64,000 nucleotides of DNA from Acidisphaera sp. S103 (GCF_009765975.1 NZ_LMUJ01000031.1:235428-299427); one strand, 5' to 3'; numbered from the stretch's first letter, positions 7,469 to 16,313 are shown. The notes: generated by a model from the letters alone, not told the origin. Made by a program: numbers and translations.

Positions 7469-8471
7469 GTTCGGGCGGCCAGAAAATCCCCGGTGGCAGT
7501 GTGTCGATGCCGCCGGTGGCGCGCGATCCGCCGGTGGCGTGCAGGACCGCGAACATCTTGTCGGCCGCCTTGGTCTGTCCGGCCGTGTCCTCGTGGGCGA
7601 TGCCTTCGCGGAAGCGGTCGCGCAGGCGGGTGAACAGGGCGTCGGTGTCGGCGTTCATCAGCGGGCGGATGGTTTGCCATTCGGCGTCGGATTGGGCCAG
7701 CAGGCGTTCGGCGTCGGCGACGGCGGCGAGGAAGCCGTCGACGGTCGCGCGGTGGGCTTTTGCCCAATCCTCATGGAAGACAAACCCGATCAGGCTCATG
7801 CGCGGGGAGATGCCCAGAGCGGTGGCGCATTGGGCGACCGAGACCGCCTGGCGGAAGCCGGCTGCCTCCAATTGTGCCGCGAAGTTCCAGAAGGTCAGCA
7901 CGGCGTCCAGTTCGCCCTGCTTCAGCTTGGCACCGAGCAGGGGGGGCGCGCCGTAGACCACGGTCGCGGCGGTCGCCAAATCGATGTTTTGCGTCGCTCG
8001 CCCGGCTGCCTGGACGATGAGCCAGGATTTGTCGACCGGTCCCCCGACGACGCCCAATTTGCGGCCGCGCAGGTCCGCCAGGCTGCGAATCGGTGATTGC
8101 GCGGCAGTCATGATTCCGCCGGAGGAGCTGGAGAATGGGGCGAAGGATAGCTTGGTGCCCGACGCGCGCTGGACGGCGGTGAATATCCAGTCGGAGACGA
8201 CGATGTCGCTGGCGCCGGCCATCAGCGACACACGGCCGGCGTCGATGTTGGCCAGCATCACGGTGTCCAGGGTGAAGCCGTGCTTGCGGTCGAGTGCGTG
8301 GCGGCGGATGACGTCGGCCACCCATTGGATGGTGCCGAACTGCAAGATTCCCAGCCGCAGCGCCGGCGACTCGGCGGCATGCACCTGGCGCAGCGCCATG
8401 GTGGCAGACGCGGTCGCGATCGCCGCCCGTCGCGTGATCCTGGGCACCGCTTTCATATCGTAACCGAGCAA
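7455..8471 (-). CDS. ABC importer periplasmic binding protein, NitT/TauT type
   Basis: A 338-residue protein of the SsuA/TauA/NrtA-like binding fold. The N-terminus has a twin-arginine-type leader (ITRRAAIATASATMALR then QVHA), so export may use Tat. The binding domain opens LRLGILQFGTIQWVADVI and includes RSLADLRGRKLGVVGGPVD. The TTG at 8471 is supported by GGAGG seven bases upstream; the next ATG (8456) has no ribosome site. The ligand is unknown. The catabolic genes next door (aminotransferase, ComDE-like) make an amino- or sulfo-acid possible, as inference only. Confidence 0.88.
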   Translation of the reverse strand: MLGYDMKAVPRITRRAAIATASATMALRQVHAAESPALRLGILQFGTIQWVADVIRRHALDRKHGFTLDTVMLANIDAGRVSLMAGASDIVVSDWIFTAVQRASGTKLSFAPFSSSSGGIMTAAQSPIRSLADLRGRKLGVVGGPVDKSWLIVQAAGRATQNIDLATAATVVYGAPPLLGAKLKQGELDAVLTFWNFAAQLEAAGFRQAVSVAQCATALGISPRMSLIGFVFHEDWAKAHRATVDGFLAAVADAERLLAQSDAEWQTIRPLMNADTDALFTRLRDRFREGIAHEDTAGQTKAADKMFAVLHATGGSRATGGIDTLPPGIFWPPEHEAT

Positions 8472-8690
8472 CTTCGTTCCTCCCGATCATTCTCTGTCAG
8501 ACGGACGGCGAGGAAATGCAAGTGCCCCTGCGCGTCGCGAACGCCGAACCCGGTTGGGGGCCAACGCCCGCTTCGTCATGGCTCGGCACTCGCGATTCGT
8601 CGTGACCCCGCTGATTCGTCATGGACCGGCGCCAGTCAGTCCGGATTATGACGAAGAAAGAGGCGGCCTCAATGCCGGTTCGTACTACGT

Positions 8691-10019
8691 TCAGAGGTTG
8701 GCAAGAGCGGCATCCACTGCTTCGCCCAGCCGCTCCACGATCGTGTCGATATCAGCCTCGGTCACGATGTAGGGCGGGGCGACGATGACGTGATCGCCTA
8801 GCTTGCCGTCGATCGTGCCACCCATCGGGTAAGTGGCGAGGCCGCGGGCAATCGCCTGGGTCTTGACCCGTTCGTTCAGCTTCAACGCCGGGTCAAAGAC
8901 CTGCTTGGAACCCCGGTCGGTCACGAACTCCAAGGCCCAGAACAGGCCGCGTCCACGAATGTCGCCGACATGGCGGTGGTTACCGAACCGTTCTTGCAGC
9001 GCGGATTCCAGCCGGTGACCCATGGCCGCGACATTGGCGACCAGCTTGTCCTCACGGATGATCCTTTGGACTTCCAGCGCCGCCGCACAGGCGACGGGGT
9101 GCGCCTGGTAGGTCTGGCCATGCAGGAACCCGCCGGAGCCATCAGCCAGGGCACGCACGATCCGATCTGCGATCAGAATGCCGCCGATCGGCTGGTAGCC
9201 GCCGCCGAGACCTTTGGCGATGACCTGGATATCGGGGGTGACGTCTTCCTGTTCCCAGGCGTGCATGGTGCCGGTGCGGCCCATGCCGCACATCACCTCA
9301 TCCAGGATCAGCAGGGCACCGTAACGGTCGCAAATCGCTCGCACCGCGGCGAAGTAGCCCGGAATGGCGGTGACGCAGCCCGTTGTGGCGCCGACGACCG
9401 GTTCGGCAAGGAACGCCATCACCGTATCGGGGCCGAGGCGCTGGAATTCCGCGTCCAGTTCCGCCGTCAACCGATCCAGATACTGCGCGTCCGTCTCACC
9501 GTCGTGCTTGAACCGATAAGCGAAGCAGGGGGAAACCAAACTGTGCGTCTGGCTCAGGATCGGCTCGAAATAGGCGCGTCGCATCATGTTGCCGCCGGCC
9601 GCCAGAGCCCCCAGCGTGGTGCCGTGATAGGATTGGCGGCGAGCGATCGTGCGGGTGCGCTGAGGCTGACCGATCTCCAGAAAATATTGCCGCGCCAGCT
9701 TGATCGCCGCCTCATTCGCCTCAGACCCCGATGAACAGAACCACGCCCGGGACAATCCCCCCGGTTGGTCGCCAAGCAGGATGTCCGCGAGGTCCTCGGC
9801 CGGCTGGTTGGAGAACGTGCCGGTATGCGCATAGGCCATGGCGGCCGCTTGGCGCCCGATGGCCTCGGCCACACGGCGGTTGCCGTGACCCAGGCATGCG
9901 ACGGCGGCCCCGCCGGACCCATCGATGATGGCGCGTCCGTCTTCGGTATGCAGATAGATGCCCTCGCCCCGGACGGCAATGGGCGGAATGGCGCCGGAAC
10001 GGTGCAGGATTCGGGTCAC
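8691..10019 (-). CDS. Class III PLP-dependent aminotransferase
   Basis: A 442-residue fold-type I omega-aminotransferase. Evidence is LILDEVMCGMGRTGTMHAWE (the Asp that contacts the PLP ring) and IAKGLGGGYQPIGGILI with the Schiff-base Lys. The N-terminal GEGIYLHTEDGRAIIDGSGG is typical of the family. The GTG start at 10019 has GGAGG six bases upstream. Members act on many omega- or alpha-amino acids, including taurine and beta-alanine, and the substrate cannot be read off. It is divergent from the nitroreductase gene, and its 219-base downstream gap to the ABC operon holds nothing I recognise. Confidence 0.93.
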   Translation of the reverse strand: MTRILHRSGAIPPIAVRGEGIYLHTEDGRAIIDGSGGAAVACLGHGNRRVAEAIGRQAAAMAYAHTGTFSNQPAEDLADILLGDQPGGLSRAWFCSSGSEANEAAIKLARQYFLEIGQPQRTRTIARRQSYHGTTLGALAAGGNMMRRAYFEPILSQTHSLVSPCFAYRFKHDGETDAQYLDRLTAELDAEFQRLGPDTVMAFLAEPVVGATTGCVTAIPGYFAAVRAICDRYGALLILDEVMCGMGRTGTMHAWEQEDVTPDIQVIAKGLGGGYQPIGGILIADRIVRALADGSGGFLHGQTYQAHPVACAAALEVQRIIREDKLVANVAAMGHRLESALQERFGNHRHVGDIRGRGLFWALEFVTDRGSKQVFDPALKLNERVKTQAIARGLATYPMGGTIDGKLGDHVIVAPPYIVTEADIDTIVERLGEAVDAALANL

Positions 10020-10147
10020 TTGCTGCCTCCAATCGGCGGCACCATGGCGCAGAGGTCCGGGGACGACAAGTTGGATGGCACAACCGGCGGTCTCTGGTTG
10101 GCGAAACCGCCGGACACGCTTAGTTTGTCGCGCAAGGAGGACCCACC

Positions 10148-10708
10148 ATGGACGCTCTTGAACTGATGCTGAGCCGGGAATCGGCGTTGAAGTTGGAATC
10201 GCCTGGCCCCTCGGCCGAGGAACTGAACCGGATTTTCGACAGTGCCGTGCGCGCCCCCGACCACGGGCGGCTGCGGCCTTGGCAGTTCGTCGTGATCGAT
10301 GAAACCCACCGCGCGGCGTTCGGCGCGCTGATGGCGGATTCGCTGCGGCGGCGCGATCCCACGGCGACCGACATTGAGTTGCAGCGCGAACGCGACAAGG
10401 CGTTCCGCGCGCCGGTGATCGTCGCGGTCGCGGCGAAAGTCCGCAAAGGCAACAAGATACCGGAGATCGAGCAGATCGCCTCAGCCTCGGCCGCGGCGCA
10501 GACGATCATGCTGGCGGCGCCCGCCATAGGGTATGGCGCGGTGTGGAAGACCGGCGCGCCGGCCTATGATCCAGTGGTCAAGACGGCGCTCGGGCTGGCC
10601 GAGGACGATAATATCGTCGGGTTTCTGTATATCGGCACGCAGGTGGGTGGGCCGTCGCCCATCCCCCGCCCGGAAGCCCGTGATTTCGTGACCGCCTGGG
10701 CTGGGTAG
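10148..10708 (+). CDS. Nitroreductase-family flavoprotein (YdjA-like)
   Basis: A 186-residue FMN-dependent NAD(P)H oxidoreductase of the small YdjA/Nitro_FMN subfamily. It shows the FMN-binding N-terminus (SAVRAPDHGRLRPWQFVVID) and the dimer-interface segment AQTIMLAAPAIGYGAVWKTG, ending with FLYIGTQ. The start is fixed by a strong AAGGAGG upstream. It is cytoplasmic; the natural substrate is unknown. It is monocistronic and divergent from the aminotransferase gene, sharing a 128-base promoter region with it. Confidence 0.92.
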   Translation: MDALELMLSRESALKLESPGPSAEELNRIFDSAVRAPDHGRLRPWQFVVIDETHRAAFGALMADSLRRRDPTATDIELQRERDKAFRAPVIVAVAAKVRKGNKIPEIEQIASASAAAQTIMLAAPAIGYGAVWKTGAPAYDPVVKTALGLAEDDNIVGFLYIGTQVGGPSPIPRPEARDFVTAWAG

Positions 10709-10760
10709 GGCGCGACGCGAAATAACCGCCCCAAGGGAGCACGGCTACCCGAACATCGCC

Positions 10761-10817
10761 ATGGCGGGCGCAGGCCCGCCATCCACGCCTTGAGTGTAGG
10801 TCTTGGAAAAGGCGTGG
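10761..10817. repeat. REP-like double palindrome
   Basis: Two nested perfect inverted repeats. ATGGCGGGC pairs with GCCCGCCAT around GCAG (10761-10782), and CCACGCCTT (10783-10791) pairs with AAGGCGTGG (10809-10817). It lies between the convergent nitroreductase and tcuB genes and may also act as a bidirectional terminator. Confidence 0.6.
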
Positions 10818-10863
10818 ATGGCCGTACCAGCGTTGAGGCACTTATTTGTCCGCGGAGCCTTAG

Positions 10864-11973
10864 CTACTCGCCGCCCAGGGGCTTCATGTTCCGCTCCACC
10901 GCCCGGCGCAGCAGCGCGGCGGAGCGGTAAACGCCATGCACCATCTTGGAGTATGGCAGCACCACGAAGAACGCCAGTATGAAGCCGAGATGGATCGCCA
11001 TCGCCAGGCCCATGGCGCCGGTGGCACGCACCGCGAGCAGGACCAGCCCGGTCAGCGCGATCATCGCCAGCAGCATCAACAGCGCGACGTCGCCGCCCAG
11101 CAACCGGCGGACGGACGGCAGCGGGTCATCGACCAGCTTCATCGCGAACAATCCGACGGTGCCGACCAGCATCAGCACACCGCCGACGGTGCCCAGCAGG
11201 ACCGGCACGCTGACGAACGGGTACGGCGCCGGCCAGCCCAGGAACGAATGGTAGATGAAGCCGACCGTCGTGGCGGCAAAGCACAGCAGGAAGCCATAGA
11301 ACATCGCGTGGTGCAGATGGCGGCGGCGCATGGAGAACGCCTCGGAATTGTCGTTGCAGCCGTTACCGCCGCCGCCGAGGTTCTTCAGAGTCAGCACATC
11401 CCACAGCGCGACGGAGATCGCCGTCGGACCGATCTTTTCGCGCGGTCCGGCATCGCGCCAGAAATTACGGGCACCCATCGCCAGCGCCACCAGCGAAAAC
11501 CCGAACGTCAGGATGGCGACAACCTGCATCGCCCAAAGCGGAATGACCTCATAGAACGAGTCCGCGGCCGTACCATGGGCGCCGAAGAAGTTGCCCGGTG
11601 AATTCAGCAGCATACTCAGGATCAACACGACAGCGATGCCCAGTGCGGCGACCAACGACACCACGGTGCCATTGCGATTGAACATCGATGCCAACGGCTT
11701 CGGCCACGCATATTCCGCATAGCTTTCCGCTCGGACTTCCGCCAGCGCCTTGGGAACGTTGATGCCCCATTCGTGCGGCGGGCTGTATTGGCAGGCGTAG
11801 TAACAGCCTCGGCAGCCGTGGCACAGGTTGGCCAGATAGCTCAGGTCGCCCGCGGAGAATTCGCGGCGCAGTTCCACCGCGGGGAACACGGCGCAAAAAC
11901 CCTCGCAGTAGCGGCAGGCGTTGCAGATCTCCATTTCCCGCCGAGCATTGATGACGGCGTCAGTTTCTTGCAC
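10864..11973 (-). CDS. tcuB: TcuB-type iron-sulfur/haem membrane oxidoreductase
   Basis: TcuB reoxidises the FADH2 of TcuA and passes electrons to the membrane. Two Cys clusters sit near the N-terminus (ICNACRYCEGFC and CHGCRGCYYACQYSPPHEW), enough for two 4Fe-4S centres. Several hydrophobic helices with conserved His residues (LHHAMFYGFLL, FIYHSFLGW) suit haem ligation. I prefer the GTG at 11973, with AGGAGG nine bases upstream, giving 369 residues and a 14-base overlap with tcuA. An in-frame start at 12006 is possible but has a poorer site. Confidence 0.9.
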   Translation of the reverse strand: MQETDAVINARREMEICNACRYCEGFCAVFPAVELRREFSAGDLSYLANLCHGCRGCYYACQYSPPHEWGINVPKALAEVRAESYAEYAWPKPLASMFNRNGTVVSLVAALGIAVVLILSMLLNSPGNFFGAHGTAADSFYEVIPLWAMQVVAILTFGFSLVALAMGARNFWRDAGPREKIGPTAISVALWDVLTLKNLGGGGNGCNDNSEAFSMRRRHLHHAMFYGFLLCFAATTVGFIYHSFLGWPAPYPFVSVPVLLGTVGGVLMLVGTVGLFAMKLVDDPLPSVRRLLGGDVALLMLLAMIALTGLVLLAVRATGAMGLAMAIHLGFILAFFVVLPYSKMVHGVYRSAALLRRAVERNMKPLGGE

Positions 11974-13360
11974 GACGAGCTGCCTCCTGGCCGGCGATGC
12001 GGCCAAATACGGTTCCGATGGTCATTCCGAAGCCGGCGAGGTAGCCCTTGCCGAGGATATTGCCTGACATGATCTCGCCCGACGCGAACAAGTTGCCGGC
12101 CGGCTGGCCGTTGTCCATCAGCACCTGGGCTTTGTCGTTCACCTTGACGCTGAGATAGGTGAAGGTGATGCCCGGGCGCAGCGGGTAGCCATAGTACGGT
12201 GGCTTGTCGACGGAACGAGCCCAGTTGGTCTTGTTCGGCGTCAGCCCGGCGGTGGCGTTGCCGTCCAGCTTCAGGTTGTCGAAGATCTGGCCGGGTTTGA
12301 CCGCCTTGTTGAACCCGTCGATGGTCTCGCGGACCTTCCCCGGATCCAGCTTCATCTTCACCGCCAGTTCCTCCAGCGTGTCCGCCTTGATCGCCGGGAA
12401 CACCGACGGCATGAACAACGGAAAGGCCTTGGAATCGCAGATCGAATAAGCGATCTGGCCGGGCTGCTGGGCGATCAGGCGGCCCCAGATGGCATAGCGC
12501 TTCGGCCAGACGTCTTCGCCTTCGTCATAGAAGCGGTCCCCGTTGCGGTTCACGACCACGCTATAGGGCACGCTGTCCAGGCGGGTGGTGATGCCGCCGT
12601 CGAATTTCGGCGCGCGTGCATCCAGCGCGACCGCATGGCACTGGGTCGGGTCGCCGATCGCCGCCACGCCCTGCGACAGCAGGTTCTTCAGCACGCGGCC
12701 ACGGTTGTAGGGCGTGCCGCGGATGACGAAGTTATCCACCGCGTCGCCCCAATATTCGCGCATCCAGTCCAGATTGGCCTGGAAGCCGCCCGACGACGCC
12801 ACGACGCAGCGCGCATGCACGGTTTCCGGAAAACCCTTGTAGGTGATGTCGATGGAGCGAACCGCGCCGTCCTCCATGTTCATGTTGACCACCTCGGTAT
12901 CGTAGAGGATCTCGACGCCCAGGCGTTCGGCGGTCAGGTAATAAGCGTTCACCAGCGCCTTGCCGCCGCCCAGGAAGAAGGCATTGGTGCGGCCCAGGTT
13001 CAGCGTGCCGGTCAGCGACGGCTGGAACCGCACGCCGGCGTCCTTCATCCAGCCGAACACGCCGGAGGACGCTCGTATCGTCATGCGGGCGAGTGCTTCG
13101 TCGGTGTTGCCGCCGGTGACGCGCAGCAGGTCGTCCCAGTACTCGTCTTCCTTGTAGGCGTCGGTCAGCACGGCGTTCGGCTGGTCATGCATGGCACGCA
13201 GGTTGCGGGTGTGGCGGCTGTTGCCGCCGCGGAACGCCTTCGGGGCGCTTTCCACCAGCAGCACGCTCGCACCCGCCTGGCGCGCGGTGATCGCGGCGCA
13301 CAAGGCCGCGTTGCCGCCGCCTGCCACCAGCACGTCATAGGTCTTTGTCCGATCAGGCAT
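11960..13360 (-). CDS. tcuA: TcuA-type FAD-dependent tricarballylate dehydrogenase
   Basis: A 466-residue flavoprotein of the fumarate-reductase/succinate-dehydrogenase flavoprotein superfamily. The dinucleotide fold is at the N-terminus (DVLVAGGGNAALCAAITARQAG), followed by RGGNSRHTRNLR typical of TcuA. The C-terminal FAD-binding end is ASGEIMSGNILGKGYLAGFG. In Salmonella TcuA oxidises tricarballylate to cis-aconitate. No TcuC-type transporter or TcuR regulator is next to it here, so the true substrate could be a related polycarboxylate. It is divergent from the ThDP decarboxylase pair. Confidence 0.9.
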   Translation of the reverse strand: MPDRTKTYDVLVAGGGNAALCAAITARQAGASVLLVESAPKAFRGGNSRHTRNLRAMHDQPNAVLTDAYKEDEYWDDLLRVTGGNTDEALARMTIRASSGVFGWMKDAGVRFQPSLTGTLNLGRTNAFFLGGGKALVNAYYLTAERLGVEILYDTEVVNMNMEDGAVRSIDITYKGFPETVHARCVVASSGGFQANLDWMREYWGDAVDNFVIRGTPYNRGRVLKNLLSQGVAAIGDPTQCHAVALDARAPKFDGGITTRLDSVPYSVVVNRNGDRFYDEGEDVWPKRYAIWGRLIAQQPGQIAYSICDSKAFPLFMPSVFPAIKADTLEELAVKMKLDPGKVRETIDGFNKAVKPGQIFDNLKLDGNATAGLTPNKTNWARSVDKPPYYGYPLRPGITFTYLSVKVNDKAQVLMDNGQPAGNLFASGEIMSGNILGKGYLAGFGMTIGTVFGRIAGQEAARRARN

Positions 13361-13456
13361 CCGTTCCCTCCGCCGACGGTTTCTTTCCTACGAATGGTTG
13401 CGGGATCGCGCAAGGCATGCGAATGCGGCGCCAGAATTTGAGGAGAGGAGGTCGAG

Positions 13457-13990
13457 ATGGCCGAAGCCGCGGACGGGCGCGCCTGGTACGAGATCGTGCG
13501 AGACGTGTTGAAGCGCCACAACGTTAGCCTGGTCACCTATGTGCCCGACAACGTGCTGCGGCCGCTGATCGAGGCGATCCATGCCGATCCATTCTTCACC
13601 GCCTTCTCCTGCACGCGGGAGGAGGAGGCGTTGGGGATCAACGCCGGTGCGTGGATGGGCGGGGTGCGCGGTATCCTGCTGATGCAGACCTCGGGCTTCG
13701 CGACGCTGCCGAACGTGCTGGCGTCGCTGTCGGTGCCGTTCTCTATCCCGACGCTGATGATGGTGTCCGAACGCGGCACGCTGGGCGAGTTCAACATCGG
13801 CCAGTCGCTGGTGGCGCGCACGATGCGCCCGGTTCTGGACGCGCTGTCGATCGAGAACCACACGATGACGCGGCTGGATGAGGTCGAATTCACTGTCGAT
13901 CGCAGCATCACCCAGGCCGTGGCCACGATGGCGCCGGTCTGTTTCATCCTGTCGCCGCTGCTGACCGGCGGCAAAGTTTTCGCGAAGTAG
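13457..13990 (+). CDS. ThDP-dependent decarboxylase, alpha subunit (ComD-like)
   Basis: A 177-residue protein matching the Pyr (N-terminal) domain of thiamine-diphosphate decarboxylases, as in the split sulfopyruvate decarboxylase ComD and phosphonopyruvate decarboxylase. The catalytic Glu region reads FSCTREEEALGINAGAWMGG, followed by LLMQTSGFATLPNVLASL. GGAGAGGAGG precedes the ATG. Its partner PP domain is the next gene, 12 bases on. The substrate may be a 3-substituted pyruvate (sulfo- or phosphono-), but the family is broad and substrate is inference. Confidence 0.87.
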   Translation: MAEAADGRAWYEIVRDVLKRHNVSLVTYVPDNVLRPLIEAIHADPFFTAFSCTREEEALGINAGAWMGGVRGILLMQTSGFATLPNVLASLSVPFSIPTLMMVSERGTLGEFNIGQSLVARTMRPVLDALSIENHTMTRLDEVEFTVDRSITQAVATMAPVCFILSPLLTGGKVFAK

Positions 13991-14002
13991 GGGGCGGTTG
14001 TC

Positions 14003-14632
14003 ATGGCATCGTTAGCGAACCACCCGGCGAACCGGGATCAGGCCAAGGTGATGAACCGCTACGACATCACCAAGCGGATGGTCGGGCTGCTGCACCAGGA
14101 TGAGGCGGTGATCGGCGGCATCGGCTACACCAACTTCGATCTGTGGGCGGCATCCGAATCAGCGTCCGGACGGCGGCAGCAGAATTTCTACATGCTGGGC
14201 AGCATGGGGCTGGCGGTGCCGATTGCGATGGGCGTGGCGATTGCCCAGCCGTCGCGGAAGGTATTCGCGCTGGAGGGCGACGGCTCGGTGCTGATGCAGC
14301 TCGGATCGCTGACCACCGTCGCCGCCAGGGCACAGAAGAACCTGTGCATCGTGATCATGGACAACGGCGCGTACCAGATCACCGGCGGCCAGCAGACGAC
14401 CACACACCAAGGTGCCGATATCGTCGGGATCGCTCGGGCGGCTGGGCTGACGCAGAGCGCGTGGGCGGCGGATGAAGATGCGTTTGTGGAACTGATCGGG
14501 CGGTCGCTGAAGGAAGACGGGCCGTGGCTGATCGGATGCCGGATCGATAATCAGAAGCCGGTGGACACGACGGAACGCGATCCGGCTCGGATTCGGGACA
14601 ACTTCATGCGGGGGTTGGGGGTGAGAGGGTAA
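14003..14632 (+). CDS. ThDP-dependent decarboxylase, beta subunit (ComE-like)
   Basis: A 209-residue PP (ThDP-binding) domain. The diphosphate/Mg motif runs from EGDGSVLMQLGSL to CIVIMDNGAYQITGGQ, the GDGS-x(~26)-N signature. Upstream, YMLGSMGLAVPIAMGVAIAQP is typical of ComE and phosphonopyruvate decarboxylase. Together with the preceding gene it makes a complete two-subunit decarboxylase. The neighbouring TcuAB and aminotransferase genes suggest a small carboxylate or amino-acid catabolic pathway. Confidence 0.88.
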   Translation: MASLANHPANRDQAKVMNRYDITKRMVGLLHQDEAVIGGIGYTNFDLWAASESASGRRQQNFYMLGSMGLAVPIAMGVAIAQPSRKVFALEGDGSVLMQLGSLTTVAARAQKNLCIVIMDNGAYQITGGQQTTTHQGADIVGIARAAGLTQSAWAADEDAFVELIGRSLKEDGPWLIGCRIDNQKPVDTTERDPARIRDNFMRGLGVRG

Positions 14633-14637
14633 TAAAC

Positions 14638-14654
14638 GGTTCTGTCGCAAATTT
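14638..14654. repeat. Lone IS6-family-like terminal repeat; rest of gap to 14999 empty
   Basis: GGTTCTGTCGCAAATTT closely resembles the outer end of IS6-family terminal inverted repeats (compare the GGTTCTGTTGCAAA type). I see no matching opposite repeat or transposase remnant in the following 345 bases. The stretch 14655-14999 shows no gene, clear hairpin or promoter that I can support. Confidence 0.4.
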
Positions 14655-14999
14655 CCCGGCAGACCTGCAATATCCTGTGCGATCGATGCAGCGATGGCCC
14701 CGACGACGGAACACAACCGATTCTTGAATTCGTCGTCGCATCATCGCATGGGCGGCCGCAATCCTAAGCGGAGGCAATATGGGCCGGCGGTTCGCCAGGA
14801 ACCGTTGCTCCCGCTGTGCGCAAACGTCCTATGACACGGTCCAGATAGACCGTGTTGCAGTGGTCAATGGCAACGGTGACTAGGCTCAGGCCTGACACGC
14901 GGAAACTTTGGCTTCGGTGTCCCCCGGCCGCGTCATCGCGGCCGGATTGCCAGAGCTTCCTGCGACGCGACTGCTGCGTCCAGTCAGGATGGGACGGCT

Positions 15000-15923
15000 C
15001 TAACCGCGCCGGCGGCGCGCGAGCCTGATCCCGGCGAGCGCGGTGACGAGGATCGCCGCCGAGGCTGGTTCCGGGGCAGGCGCCGGCCCCGCATAGCTGA
15101 TCGTCACGTAGCCATTGCCGGTCCGAACGCCGGACTGAAACTCCGGGTCCAAGGCCCCAGCCTCGAGAAACGACCCGCCGCCGCCACCGCCGTCGAAATA
15201 GGAACCCCCACCACCGGAATATCCGCCACCGCCGCCGCCAGCATGCCTGGTTGCGCCGCCGCCACCGCCAAACCCGCCGGCACCACCCTGAAGGTTCGAG
15301 CCGCCGCCCATGAACGTTGCGTAACCGGAACCTCCGTCAGCCGAGACGGTGCCGTTGCCGTTTCCGCCCGCGCCGCTGAAGCCCGCACCTCCTGCGCCGT
15401 TCAACCCGGTCGCGGTGCCGCCACCGCCGCCCAGACCTCCGATTCCACCGGCGCCGGCGTTGCCGTGGCCACCGACCCCACTTTGCCCGTTCAGGCCTGT
15501 CACACCGGCGCCGCCGTTGCTGCCGCCTTCATAGGCCGCGCCGCCCCCGGCGCCGCCACCGCCGCCGGCCGCTCCCAGGAGCGTCGATCCGACAAACGCG
15601 AAGCTGCCGCCGCCGCCGCCGCCGCCGCCGGGACTGGCATCGAAGCCGCCCGTCCCCGAGGCCCCGGCACCGCCGACGACAACGCTCAACTCCTCCCCGG
15701 CGGTCAACAGAATCTCGCCGCTGACGGAGGCGCCTTCGCCGCCCGTGAAGCCCCCGGGCGAGTTGCCGCCCTGCGCGCCCGACAGAGTGATGTCGTATTC
15801 CCCGGTCGTGGTCACGTCGTAGGTCTGGGTCGTGCCGGTGTAAGAGAACGGCGTGGCTTGCGCGCCGGTCCCGGCAACACAGATCGCGAGCAGCGAGACA
15901 CCCGCCAAAAGATCAAGTTTCAT
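15000..15923 (-). CDS. Glycine-rich exported PEP-CTERM protein
   Basis: From the ATG at 15923 (GGGAA upstream) the protein has 307 residues: a signal peptide ending GAQA, a short beta-type region (FSYTGTTQTYDVTTTGEYDI), then about 170 residues made largely of Gly/Ala/Ser with GGGGG runs. The C-terminus is a PEP-CTERM sorting signal: PEPAS, a hydrophobic helix (AAILVTALAGI) and a basic tail (RLARRRRG). Exosortase-dependent anchoring is known for this signal; the exosortase is not in this window. The Gly-rich part resembles glycine-rich PE-PGRS-like or autotransporter-type repeats in composition only. A second ATG at 15935 would add four residues. Confidence 0.85.
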   Translation of the reverse strand: MKLDLLAGVSLLAICVAGTGAQATPFSYTGTTQTYDVTTTGEYDITLSGAQGGNSPGGFTGGEGASVSGEILLTAGEELSVVVGGAGASGTGGFDASPGGGGGGGGSFAFVGSTLLGAAGGGGGAGGGAAYEGGSNGGAGVTGLNGQSGVGGHGNAGAGGIGGLGGGGGTATGLNGAGGAGFSGAGGNGNGTVSADGGSGYATFMGGGSNLQGGAGGFGGGGGATRHAGGGGGGYSGGGGSYFDGGGGGGSFLEAGALDPEFQSGVRTGNGYVTISYAGPAPAPEPASAAILVTALAGIRLARRRRG

Positions 15924-15936
15924 TATTGTTCCCATT

Positions 15937-15957
15937 CCGATAACGCCACGTTATCGG
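15937..15957. promoter_or_regulatory. Perfect 9-3-9 palindrome upstream of the PEP-CTERM gene
   Basis: CCGATAACG and CGTTATCGG flank CCA, 14 bases upstream of the preferred start codon. Perfect symmetry at this position fits an operator or an mRNA hairpin over the translation start region. I do not recognise the regulator. Confidence 0.55.
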
Positions 15958-16313
15958 TGACATGCAATCGGTGTGCTACGCGACAAAATGGCTGATTTCC
16001 ACCGCTTTGCGTGACCCCGGCAAAGGGCGAAGCGGCCATCCTGTAAAGATTTCCGACTATGTCACCACCGTGTCTCCGCGCACCAGCAACGCGTCGGCAC
16101 TTTCACGGCCCATCGACCACGTCCAAAGCTCGGGCATGGTAAGGGGTGCACACCGTGCGCATCCTTCATATCCGCCGCCGGGGAAAGCGCGCCGCCGTGG
16201 CGCGGCATGCACGTCGATACGATCCCGCGCGACGGTCAGAGGCTCCGACCAAGCCAATTGGGTCGATGTCGCTCGAAAATCGGATTTGCCTCAAAAGAAA
16301 TCAAGCGGCTCGC
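15958..16313. other. Non-coding stretch, no feature recognised
   Basis: No gene supportable on either strand. Short open frames here lack ribosome sites and family resemblance. The region separates the PEP-CTERM gene from the Zur-type promoter and presumably contains the promoter of the former. Confidence 0.4.

Noticed and set aside
12635..13441. Long plus-strand frame opposite tcuA (and similar long antisense frames throughout)
   Set aside because: Low-complexity Ala/Gly/His/Arg-rich translation mirrors codon bias of the real gene on the other strand.
16057..16257. Minus-strand frame ending VRGDTVVT as a gene
   Set aside because: No ribosome site, no family resemblance, and the composition is arginine-rich as expected for a chance frame in GC-rich DNA.
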